The notes under the pieces were generated by a model. That model was not told the origin of the DNA. It saw only the letters and a program-made list of their open reading frames with translations, and did not search any database. A stretch of 64,000 nucleotides of DNA, from contig CM040124.1 in NCBI GenBank assembly GCA_022559845.1, forward strand, positions 66,611,491-66,675,490. The letters run 5' to 3'. Positions 45,218 through 55,252 of this stretch are shown piece by piece; within the stretch, counting starts at the first letter, position 1, and each line of letters starts with the position of its first letter. The translations under genes and the position numbers were made by a program. The DNA comes from Amorphophallus konjac. Its lineage: Eukaryota; Streptophyta; Magnoliopsida; Alismatales; Araceae.

Positions 45218-48200
45218 TTATTCGGAGAATGTCGGTTGTGCAGCATGATACAGCTTTAGGTGCCTACCGTTGAGTGGCGAGAATTGGATCTCCCCTCGAT
45301 GGTTGACAACCATATAGGCCCCACCTTCGTAGACCCTTTGTATCACATAGGGACCTTCCCAATTAGCATTTAGCTTTCCTTTTGGGTTGGATGCCATGAC
45401 CTCTCTTTTCTTGACCATAACGAGGTTACCTTTCTTGAACTCTCGTCCTTTTACGAGTTTGTTGAATGCAGTGGCCATGCGGGCCTGATACATTTGGATA
45501 TTCTTCTGGGCTTGGAGGCGCCTCCCCTCCAATTCAGCCAGTTCTTCTAATCTTCTTTCTGTATTAGTCTGTTCGCCAGGGGCTATGTCATATTGGACCG
45601 CCACTCTGAGTGACGGGACTTCCAGCTCCAGCGGGACTACTGCCTCTGAGCCGTACACCAACGAGTATGGTGAGCACCCTATAGGTGTTTTGAAGACGGT
45701 GCGGTATGCCCATAAAGCTTCATACATTTTCTCTTCCCAGTCCTTCTTGTTGGAACTGACGACTTTGGCCAGCAATGTACACAAGGTCTTATTAAAAGCT
45801 TCTGCCAATCCGTTTGCCTGTGGATTGTAGGGCGTGGAGGTTCTCCATTCAATCTTATACTTCTCGGCAAGCCGATAGATTTTCTGATTTCTGAAATGAC
45901 TTCCATTATCAGATATTATTCGGTTGGGGATCCCGAATCGGAAGATAATGTTTTGCTTGATGAATCTGGAGACCAGCTCACCAGTCACTTCTCTTAATGC
46001 TATAGCTTCCGCCCATCGGGAGAAGTAATCTGTTATGGCCAGTATGTACTTATGTCCGGCCGAGGAAGTTGGCAATGGCCCGACTACATCAGTTCCCCAT
46101 TGTGCAAACGGCCAGCTAGGGACTGTAGGGTACAGAACGGCAGGTGGCCTTCTAGGCACAACAGCATGCTCCTGACATTTCTGGCATGACTTTGCAAACT
46201 TGCAACAGTCTTCAAACATAGTGGGCCAATAGTAGCCCAGCTTCTTGATTTCTATCTTCATCTTAGGGCCAGCTTGATGAGCACCTGCCGTCCCAGCATG
46301 TATTTCTTTCATTGCTTGCCAAGCTTCCTCAGTAGACAGGCAGCGGAGCAAAATCTTCTTGCGTGCATCTGCCATTATTCGGAACAGAGTTCCATTTCTG
46401 AATTCATAAGAATCTTTGATCCTTAGAAGTTTCATCTTTTCTTCTCTTTTCTGTGGCAGCTGTTGGTGTAAAAACCATTGTAGCAGGTGTTGTCTCCAAT
46501 CAGATGCCTGTTCTGTACTGATAGTAGCAACTTCTCCTTCTTCGGGGCACTCTTCTAGCATGCTGGGGACCTGCTGCCGGTTTATAACAACAATGTTCAG
46601 TGTTTCATTTGGTGGGACTGCTATTGAGCTGGCTAGCTTTGCCAGTGCATCAGCTTCGGCATTATGTCCACGGCCCACATGCTTGAGCTCAATATGATAG
46701 AATTTCGCCATGAGGCGCACAGCTTTTTGGTGGTAGGGGTTCAACTCCGGCTTTCGCACTTCAAACTCCCCTTGGATTTGCTTTATTATCAACATTGAAT
46801 CCCCGAATACCTGAAGCATCTGGATACCCATGTTGAGGCTTATACATAGCCCGATTATCAGAGCTTCATATTCGGCTTCATTATTGGTGTAGGGCTTGTT
46901 TATAGAACAGGAAGTATGCACAACCTCCCCTTCTGGTGATCTTAGCACAATACCGGCTCCGGCCCGTATTCTGGTCTTTCCATCGGAGTCCGTCTCTGTT
47001 CTAGATGCTCCATCAAAGAATAGCTGCCACATAGTTGACTGAGCCTGGCAGGCTTCTAGTGTCTCATCATCGGGTAACTCAGTCCCCAACATATCATTCT
47101 CTGGCACAGGATGCTCTGCGAAGAAATCGGCCACGGCCTGTCCTTTTATTGCCCTTTGGGGTATATATGTGATATCGAATTCCATCAGAATTACTGCCCA
47201 TTTGCCCAACCGGCCTTTCAGTACTGGCTGAGTCAATATGTATTTGAGTGGATCTGCTGCAGATATCAATCTGATTTCATGTGACAGCATATAGTGCCGG
47301 AGCTTTTTAACGGCAAAGACTAGTGCCAAGCATGTCTTTTCTATATAGGTGTAGCTTTCTTCAATTCTAATCAGCCTCCGACTCAGGTAGTATAGAGCCT
47401 GCTCTTTGCCTTCTTCATTTATCTGTGCTAGCATTGCCCCCAGGGAACAGTGTGTGGCTGCAATGTACAGTATCAGGGGTCTGCCTTTAATTGGTGCCCC
47501 CAGCACTGGAGGGGTCTTGAGATATTCTTTCAGCTTCTCAAAGGCTTCCTGACAGCCATCGTCCCAGAGGAACGGTACATCTTTCATCATGAGCTTGTGA
47601 AAAGGGTGGCATCTCCCCGACAGATTTGATATGAATAGTCGGATATAGGCCAAACGCCCTTGTAGAGATCTCAGCTCGTGGAGATTCCTTGGTGGAGGGA
47701 GCTCCTGGATAGCTTTAATCTTGGATGGGTCGATCTCAATGCCCCTATGACGGACAATGAACCCAAGGAATTTTCCACTGGACACGCCGAAGGCACATTT
47801 CATAGGATTCATCTTGAGTTCATATTTGTGCAGTCTTTGGAACACTATCCTCAGGTCTTGCAGATGATCTTCTCTTCTGCTGGTTTTCACCACCAGGTCA
47901 TCAATGTACCATTCTACTTTCTTGAAGAGCAAATCATCAAAGATCTTTGTCATAGCTCTTTGATAGGTAGCGCCGGCATTCTTAAGGCCGAACGGCATTC
48001 TTTTATAATGAAATATCCCCTTCGGGGTGCGGAATGCAGTGTGCACTCTGTCTTCTTCAGCAATCCAGATCTGGTTGTATCCGGATGACCCATCCATGAA
48101 TGACAGGGCTTCATGGCCAGTGGTTGCATCGATCATGACTTCAGTGATCGGCACTGGGAAATCATCTTTCGGGCAAGCCTTATTAAGGTCCCGGAAGTCG

Positions 48201-48893
48201 ACACATATTCTGATCTGCCCATTCTTCTTCTTCACGGGCACTATATTTGCTAGCCATGTGGTATACTGGTTTTCTTCGACAAACCCTACATCAATCAGCT
48301 TATCAACCTCTTTGTTGATCTGGTTTATCAGTTCAGGGCGCATTGTCCTGGAAGGCTGCTTTACAGGGTTAGCCTCTGGGTTTATTGCCAATCAGTGCTG
48401 TGCCACATCAGAGCTCAATCCTGGCATTTCATCACATGTCCATGCAAAACAGTCTCGGAATTCTTTCAAGAACTGTATATATTGCTCCCTGACATCTGGC
48501 TCCAACAGTGCGCTGAGGAATGTCGGCCTTGGCTCATCTGCTGACCCCAAATTTATCTCTATCAGCTCATCGACGGTGGCTTGGCCTCCGTCTTCGACTT
48601 CGGGTGGGGCTTCTTGCAAATTAATAAAGCCTCCCGGGATGTAATCTTCTTCAGTTTCATGCTCCTCTGTTTCATCATATTGGTCATCAGCGGATGCTGG
48701 TGCATCATATAGGGCCAATATTACTGGATTCTGTTCAATCTGCCCCGAGGACGTGACTGGCTCAGCGGAAAACTTCGAAGTGGAGTCTTCCGTGCTTAGA
48801 GGCTCTTCTGATGTGGGCTCCCCTGAGAGGTCATCATTATGTAGAGCTCGGAATTCTTCTAGAATGCGCCCAAACTCCAGGCACTCTTGCAGC
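45218..48893 (-). pseudogene. Ty3/gypsy Tat-lineage Pol (RT, RNase H, second RNase H, integrase), partial
   Basis: Main ORF 48,391-45,218 (1,057 codons); the same frame continues through TGA at 48,394-48,392 up to the gap. RT has the catalytic WYIDDLVVKT near residue 162 of the main ORF. A degenerate gypsy RNase H (about 290-420) is followed by a second, archaeal-type RNase H (WQLFFDGASR, NNEAEYEALIIGL, HNAEADALAKLAS; about 454-590). Integrase has an HHCC zinc region (HAGTAGAHQ, CQKCQEH) and D, D, E residues in GTDVVGPLP, ISDNGSHF and NGLAEAFNKTL. There is no chromodomain. Two RNase H domains mark the Tat/Ogre lineage. The TGA probably replaces a TGG. Protease and Gag lie beyond the gap. Confidence 0.93.
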
Positions 48894-48993
48894 NNNNNNN
48901 NNNNNNNNNNNNNNNNNNNNNNNNNNNNNNNNNNNNNNNNNNNNNNNNNNNNNNNNNNNNNNNNNNNNNNNNNNNNNNNNNNNNNNNNNNNNN
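48894..48993. other. Assembly gap (100 N)
   Basis: Exactly 100 unknown bases, the usual scaffolding placeholder. Sequence type changes abruptly across it: Tat pol on the left, C-rich low-complexity DNA on the right. Adjacency and distance across it are unproven. Confidence 0.99.
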
Positions 48994-49330
48994 AATACTA
49001 ACTTACCCCTGGGTTAAGTGTGAGAGTGTGAGAGAGAGATAGAGAGAGAGGTGCCTCCCCTGCGACCTCCCCCCCCCCCCCCCCCCCCGACCGATGCGAC
49101 CTCCCCCCTCCCCCTCCCCCTCCGGCCTCCCTCCCCCCTCTCCTGCGACCTCTCCCCTCCCCCTCCGGCCTCCTCCTCCCGGCCTCCCCCTCCCGGCCTC
49201 TCTCCCCTCCAACTGCAGCCGCCTCCCCGTCATCCTCTTCCCCCTCCCTGGACTCCTCGCCGCCGTTGTTGATCTCCCTCCCTAGACTCCTCCCTGCTGT
49301 AGTACCGCCGTCGTACGGAGAGGAGGCCTA
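48994..49330. repeat. C-rich low-complexity tract
   Basis: GA-repeat, an 18-20 base C run near 49,070-49,088 and repeats of CCTCCCCCTCCCCCTCCGGC type. It is a likely cause of the assembly break. ORFs here are compositional. Confidence 0.85.
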
Positions 49331-49985
49331 GAAGCGGTCGCCGTGGTGGAGGTGGTCGGAGGTGTGTGGAGGTGGTGAGGGTGGCAGGGGGCTGCCACGG
49401 CGGTGTGTGCGACGTGGTGTTAGAGGAGGAGAAGGCTGACGGGGGTGGGTTGGTGGCTACGTGGCCACGGCCGGTGGCGGAGTGGAGGCCGGAGGGGAGA
49501 CTGTGGGGTGGTAGCAGGAAGAGGATAGGCGGGCGATCGGCGACGTGGTGTGGGGTGAGAGAGAGGGAGAACGAGAGAGGGTGAGGGTGGGGAGTTGGCC
49601 GGTGACATGGGGAGAGGGGCGACGGTGAGGGAGGTCGGCGGCGAAAGGGGGGTGCATGTGGAGGGGCGGTTGCGGGTGTGGCACAGGGAGGCCGTGGGCG
49701 CGGTGGAGTGGCCGTTCATGAAGAGGAGGGGAGGAGGGCAATCGCAGCGAGGAGGTGCAGGGGTGTGGGGAGGTGCAGGGGTGTGGGGAGAGGTCGACCT
49801 CTCCATCAAGGAGCGTCGACACCACGGATAATCCAGCAAGCAACACCTTCTATCTAGTCATGAAAGGTCGACCTCTTCATTATGAGGTGTCGACACCTCA
49901 CAAGGGTCCTTCAACAACACGGCGACACCACTGAAAAAGACTTTAGTGGTGCTAATATCATACAATATAAATGCATTATCAAGGC
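49331..49985. other. GT/GA-rich region ending in GTCGAC palindromes
   Basis: GGTGGAGGTGG-like low-complexity DNA, with no supportable gene. Near its end are perfect palindromes GGAGAGGTCGACCTCTCC (about 49,791-49,808) and GAGGTGTCGACACCTC (about 49,883-49,898). GTCGACCTCT boxes recur at 50,507, 50,541, 51,183, 51,217 and 51,944. Confidence 0.5.
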
Positions 49986-50063
49986 TCTCCCGATATTAAC
50001 TCTGGCTTCTTCACCACCATGGTGGCAGCTGGTGATGTGAAAGCAGTGTTTGTGGATCATATG
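49986..50063 (+). pseudogene. Purple acid phosphatase exon fragment (PAP28/29-like)
   Basis: Twenty-six codons read SPDINSGFFTTMVAAGDVKA, continuing VFVDHM before a TGA. The segment INSGFFTTMV.AGDVKAVF matches the conserved stretch that precedes the metal-binding GHDH motif in plant PAP28/29-type purple acid phosphatases. Here the expected Gly-His-Asp-His is not present and a stop follows at once. No neighbouring PAP exons were recognised. It looks like a captured or decayed host-gene fragment. Recognition rests on one short motif recalled from the family. Confidence 0.5.
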
Positions 50064-50066
50064 TGA

Positions 50067-50503
50067 AAGGCATGTAATCTCCGTTGTCCCTGTTACCCGT
50101 ATAACAATGGCTCATCGCAATCGGTCCTTCAGTTTCTACATCATTGGACTCAGTAGAGAAGTATACATCAGTAACTATCATTCAAAGTTCTGTTGGGGGG
50201 CTTTGTTGCTGTTTAGAATGGCTGAAGATGTAGTTAGTACTCTTTCATGCATAGACTTGAGAGATTGATTGCTTTTCATCAGAAGAAACTACCAAGGTTG
50301 CTTGTACCCTAGTCTGCCGTTACATTGTTTACTTTTGATGTCGTGTGGAGAGTGGATATATTGTATATAGTTATCGTGAGTTGGACCTTGTATGCATACA
50401 GGCTTCCAAAATTCAGAAATAAATATTTTAGAATGTGTCTCCTACAATACATCTTGTGCTGTTCTTCATCCAAGGCTTGAACGTTTCAAGTACTTCCAAT
50501 TAA
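50067..50503. other. Unassigned AT-rich stretch
   Basis: A 72-codon ORF (50,050-50,268) lies here, but its sequence resembles nothing I know and it overlaps the phosphatase fragment in another frame. No repeats or promoter were recognised. Confidence 0.3.
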
Positions 50504-50866
50504 GGAGGGTCGACCTCTTCCCACACCTCTCCATCAAGGAGGGTCGACCTCTCCCCACACCTTATTTTATTTTATGGTCATGATTACAAAAAAAAATGGC
50601 TCATGTTTCAAAATTAAAGCAATACTGTAGCACTTTGGATGTCAGTAATTCTAGAAACGGGAGAGTTGTGTTTAAAACAAACAACCAACACCTAAAGTCA
50701 AAGAAATCGATTTCCAAGATGAGAGGCCAAGTGACGGGTTGGGTATGATTTGAGTGATCTCGTTTATGCTTAGCATGTGCGTTGTGTCTGCACTGCTCCA
50801 CTCAAAAATTTCTCCGATCCAATGCCCCAACAAGATAACCTCCAGGTCAATGTGGCAGGAATGGCC

Positions 50867-50906
<40 letters not shown>

Positions 50907-51780
50907 GAAAGCAAGCTTATGCATGCATGCCCTCTGGGTATGTCATCCAGCTCTTCTATTATTCTTAAATAAATACCTCGTCAAAATGGAGGAGAAACAG
51001 TCAAACTATAGATGGAATACCAATTTGGGCAACATTTTATGGATGCATATGAATTACCTACTATCTATCTATCTATTACAATCGCAGTGCAATCGAACTG
51101 TTCAGTACTTGCAATTAAGCGAGAAAATTTCCTGCACAAATATCTCATTAATTAGCACACCCCCTGAACTTAGTCTGTTAGAGGGTCGACCTCTCCCCAC
51201 ACCTCTCCATCAAGGAGGGTCGACCTCTCCCCACACCTTGTTTTATTTTATGGTCATGATTACAAAAAAAAATGGCTCATGTTTCAAAATTAAAGCAACA
51301 CTGTAGCACTTTGGATGTCAGTAATTCTAGAAACGGGAGAGTTGTGTTTAAAACAAACAACCAACACCTAAAGTCAAAGAAATCGATTTCCAAGATGAGA
51401 GGCCAAGTGGCGGGTTGGGTATGATTTGAGTGATCTCGTTTATGCTTAGCATGCGCGTTGTGTCTGCACTGCTCCACTCAAAAATTTCTCCGATCCAATG
51501 CCCCAACAAGCTTCTGCATGCATGCCCTCTGGGTATGTCATTCATCTCTTCTATTATTCTTAAATAAATACCTCGTCAAAATGGAGGAGAAACAGCCAAA
51601 CTATAGATGGAATATCAATTTGGGCAACGTTTTATGGATGCATATGAATTACCTACTATCTATCTATCTATCTATTACAATCGCAGTGCAATCCAACTGT
51701 TCAGTACTTGCAATTAAGCGAGAAAATTTCCTACACAAATCTCTCATTAATTAGCACACACCCTGAACTTAGTCTGTTAT
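50504..51780. repeat. ~675-bp direct tandem duplication
   Basis: Copy 1 (50,504-51,178) and copy 2 (51,180-51,780) are nearly identical along their length. Each begins with two GGTCGACCTCTCCCCACACC boxes and ends in AACTTAGTCTGTTA. Copy 1 carries an extra 81 bp (50,835-50,915) including a TA microsatellite; copy 2 lacks it. ORFs in it are mirrored in both copies and look non-coding. Confidence 0.92.
50868..50903. repeat. (TA)n microsatellite
   Basis: About 18 uninterrupted TA units within the 81-bp segment unique to the first duplication copy. Confidence 0.98.
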
Positions 51781-52150
51781 TTGCATGGTCCAAAAGATAC
51801 TTCAACTTGTTTCGTCCTCAATGTTTATGATCCTTTATTTTAATCGTTAAGTAGTTTTCAAACTTATTTCGTCCAACTAGAATGCATTGATCTTCCTCAC
51901 AAGAAAGTGACACAACCTTGCCCTGTATATGGTGATCTTGATGGAGAGGTCGACCTCTCCCCACACCTCTCTGTGAGCGACGTCACGCGGCAAGGCGAAG
52001 AGCGGGGAAGGGGAAGCGGAGAGCGCGCGGGCTCCTTCTTTTTTGTTTGTTTGCTTGTTTTGCTGCAACACAGAGATGATAGAGAAGAGAGGAGGGGCCA
52101 CCACGGGAGATTGCTCCGGCGGGGCGAGCGGGACAAGTATAATATAGCAA
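51781..52150. other. Unassigned stretch with one GTCGAC palindrome
   Basis: Contains GGAGAGGTCGACCTCTCC (about 51,943-51,960), as at 49,791. Then comes GC-rich DNA with no supportable gene. Confidence 0.4.
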
Positions 52151-52660
52151 GATATGGGGTTCAAACGGCCATAGCGGGAAGTGACTCGCCGCGACCTCGG
52201 GGGGACGGGAATGGTGCAAAAATTAAATAACAAGAATTGAAACGGCCATTGGGGAAGTGACTCGCCGCGGCCTCGAGAATATGAGCAGATAATAAGATGA
52301 CAGAATATGAAGAGAATACAAAGTGCGGGAATTTAAACGGCCATTGGGGAAGTGACTCGCCGCGGCCTCGATGATAGGAGCAGAATATAACAGAATATAA
52401 AGAGAATATAAGAACGGAAATTTAAACGGCCATTGGGGAAGTGACTCGCCGCGGCCTCGATGATATAAGCAGAATATAACAAAACATAAAGAGATTATAG
52501 GAATAGAAATTTAAACGGCCATTGGGGAAGTGACTCGCCGCGGCCTCGATGATATAAGTAGAATATAACAAAATATAAAGAGAATATAGGAAACAGAAAT
52601 TTAAACGGCCATTGGGGAAGTGACTCGCCGCGGCCTCGATGACAAGATGTGATCGCCAGG
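52150..52660. repeat. ~88-bp tandem array
   Basis: Six units share AAACGGCCATTGGGGAAGTG and ACTCGCCGCGGCCTCGA, starting near 52,160 (diverged), 52,235, 52,335, 52,425, 52,512 and 52,600. Between the GC-rich halves lie AT-rich halves (ATATAACAAAATATAAAGAG). Confidence 0.92.
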
Positions 52661-53281
52661 GGCCGAAAGACCCCAAAATAAGAAAGTGATCGCGCCTACC
52701 TCAAGAGCGGGAGATGGCGGGTTGCTTCTTCCTCTCCTTCCGGTCGGCCGACGGAGAGGGCTTTCCTCGGGTACCCTTGCAAAACAACGACAAATCAATG
52801 ACAAGTGGATTAGAAAGATGGAGGTGTAGTATTCAAATCCTTACGATAAAAATAACGAAATGATGGCAAGACACACACCTGGTTGGTGTTATCTTTTAAA
52901 CCCCTCTCGGACTCGAGTAGGAGGAAAATGAGATGATGGATGCAAGAAGTATAAGCGAAGAGGCGCCATTGTGAAGGGGGATAGAGGATGCAATATGATG
53001 AATGTAAAGAACTATGGAGAAAAAGGGGAAGAAAAGGCTTATTGGATGAGCCGAGGGTGAAATCCGGCGGAGCTCCGGCAGCGTGGGGGACGACGTGGAA
53101 GCGCGGTGGATGAAGACGACCTTCCTCTCGCGAGCGTGAACACCCGAGAAGCCGGCAGAACCTCCACCTACAAAAGAACCCACGGGTTAGAAAATGACTC
53201 CGTAGCCTCTGGGCTCCGGCAGCCTATCGGATCACTTAGAAGCTCCTCCAGAACTGAGGGGGTGGGCCTCTATTTATAGAG
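52661..53281 (-). promoter_or_regulatory. Minus-strand TATA promoter and possible spliced leader
   Basis: TCTATAAATAG (53,281-53,271 on minus) is a strong TATA box just downstream, in transcription sense, of the 53,292-53,926 palindrome array. A possible acceptor (TTTTGTAG) lies near 53,168 and another (TTTTGCAAG) near 52,770, with a GTAGGC donor-like site near 52,700. I could not build a convincing protein. By analogy with the left contig it may be an LTR promoter facing left. Confidence 0.4.
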
Positions 53282-53291
53282 CTCCGGAGGG

Positions 53292-53926
53292 TGGAGGCGT
53301 CCAGGACCCTGGACACCTCCATCAGGGCCGAATTAATATTTTATTCTATTTTTATTGATTTTTTTGGAATACTTTTGTGGAGGCGTCCAGGGGCCCGGAC
53401 GCCTCAAACAGGTCCACCGAAAACCGACGACGGCCGCACGCGGTTCGGCACAACGCGTGGTTTTGTGAGCGGCGCCTCGTGATTCAGAAATGGGCGCGTC
53501 AGCTGACCGGACGTCTCTATATTTTGGATTTTTTCACACACGACAAACCGTCGTTCGATGTTCGGCGCCCGTGAGGGAGTTGATGGAGGCGTCCACGGGC
53601 CTGGACGCCTCCAAAAATATATTATTTTATTATTTGTTTGTCTTTTTATGATAGGGCTGGCATTTTTGATTTTTTTATCTATTTTTATGGAGGCGTCCAG
53701 GGGCCTGGACGCCTCCATTAATATATATATTTTTTGTTTTATTTTATGCCAACTGGCATTTTACAAACATATATATATTTTTTGTTTTTATGGAGGCGTC
53801 CAGGGGCATGGACGCCTCCATTAAAATATATATATATTTTTATATTCTTATTTGGTTTTGGGCCTTGAGAAAAGAATAAAATAAGAGAAAAGAATGGGGG
53901 CGTCCATGGGCCTGGACGCCCCCATT
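53292..53926. repeat. Spaced palindrome array 1 (GGAGGCGTCCAGG..CCTGGACGCCTCC)
   Basis: Six inverted repeats of ~28 bp at 53,292, 53,378, 53,584, 53,688, 53,790 and 53,896, mostly ~100 bp apart, with AT-rich spacers (53,406-53,583 is GC-rich). Arms can base-pair over 12-13 bp; substitutions in one arm are sometimes matched in the other, as in the last copy where both arms have GGGGGCGTCC-type ends. It lies immediately upstream of the minus-strand TATA box. Confidence 0.92.
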
Positions 53927-55252
53927 AAGACCCATCTGGGTCCTCGGATCAGGCGTCGGTGGCCGCCCGGTAGAACCCCTTCTTGATTCTGGAACCTCCT
54001 GATACGTCCGACTGGTGTTGATGCCGCCCGAATGCCGTGACGAGACGATTCCGGATGCCGAAAAGGGCGGAAGAAGACTCAAGAAAAGGAAGCACTCAAG
54101 TGATTCAAAACGCGTAAGCCGTCGCGGGGCGTTGTATAGTAATATGAGACTTTCTCAGGAGACGTCAGGAATGGCGTGTCTACAGCTGCCCCGCCTTGGC
54201 GTCTGCTTTGCAAGGGAGCGATACGTAGTGGAATGGTATCGAAGTGGAGTGAAATGGAGTGGGAGCGGACTGATAAGTCGATGCCAAGGTGTGATGAGAC
54301 ACGCTTTTGACGTTACTGTTTGGAATCTTTCCTGGAGTTTCAATGAGGCGACCTTGAAGAAGGTCTTTCAAATATTGACGATTGCTTGGACGGAGATCAA
54401 ATAAGGGAGGGTGAGATGTGCGCTCAGGCACGAAACAAAAGGAGACCAACTTCTCGGTGTGGAAGTACCTGGGTCATAAACCGGAGGTTTCACCTTTGGG
54501 GAGCGGTTACCAGCCAATGTGGAAGTGCTGCGGCCAAGGTGGGTCAAAAAAGGTAAAGGAATATCTGAGGGTCTGTCCAAACAAGGGTCTCCTTTGGAAG
54601 AGCAGCGTAGGGTTGTCTCAAGGAAACTCAGTATTTCATTCGGAGTGGAATATCTCATATTGTGGAATGAACACAACGGCTTTCACAATCGAATCACTTG
54701 AATGGTCTTCCGCAATAAATCAAAGTCCTATATGAATGCATGCTGGGTTTAAAGAAAAATTCAAAACAAACTAAAATAGAAAATAGCCAAGGATAATATT
54801 GTCAACTTGTGAAGAACGGGTCAGGATACCGATCCGTGAGCTGATACTGAGCTGGGGCCCGTTTATCCACGCACCAACTCACTGAACGGAACCGTCGTCC
54901 CCATGCTACCACGAATTAACGGCCTATCCGTACAACCCAAACTCTTCCGGGATCATCACCGTTTTTGTTGAAGGGGAACTCAGATCCCAGATTCGTTCAG
55001 GCCGCACGGTCCTCGGCATGTTCTAGTAGCGTACGTATCATATACTACAATGCATGACATGGTGGGACCAACCAATGAAAGGTGGGACAGGAGATAGGAC
55101 AAAGACGTCCGTTAGTAAAACCTGCACAGGTCAGCAAAGGTTAGCAACATCAGAAAGTAGCAGAATCGCACCACAGTTCAAAGGAGATCCAGACAAAATC
55201 TTGACAATGACCACTGATGTGACATGTTCTGTCCTGTAGCACCCTTCCCTTC
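53927..55252. other. Region between palindrome array 1 and gene D
   Basis: About 1.3 kb with ORFs of 60-130 codons in several frames, none of recognisable family. Near 55,010-55,040 a GTAGCGTACG stretch precedes the gene D promoter. No clear polypurine tract or LTR end was found. Confidence 0.35.

Larger units (their letters stand above)
32503..48893 (-). mobile_element. Tat-lineage Ty3/gypsy element 3 with antisense PMD gene
   Basis: In minus orientation this holds pol (48,893 to 45,218, cut by the assembly gap), tandem arrays with two copies of a shared module (45,210-42,735), an antisense PMD gene on the plus strand (37,198-42,388), its promoter, a polypurine tract (36,328-36,310) and a 3' LTR (36,309 to about 32,503). 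Pol has a second, archaeal-type RNase H and no chromodomain, both marks of the Tat/Ogre lineage. Gag, protease, PBS and the 5' LTR would lie beyond the gap. Confidence 0.8.

Noticed and set aside
49003..49846. Proline/arginine-rich ORFs on both strands
   Set aside because: Low-complexity C-rich and GT-rich DNA explains them; no motif or splice structure supports a gene.
54000..54060. Possible LTR start/polypurine tract (GGTGTTGATGCCGCCCGAAT) like those of the left contig
   Set aside because: It lacks the G6 run and the exact TG start, so the resemblance is too weak to call.
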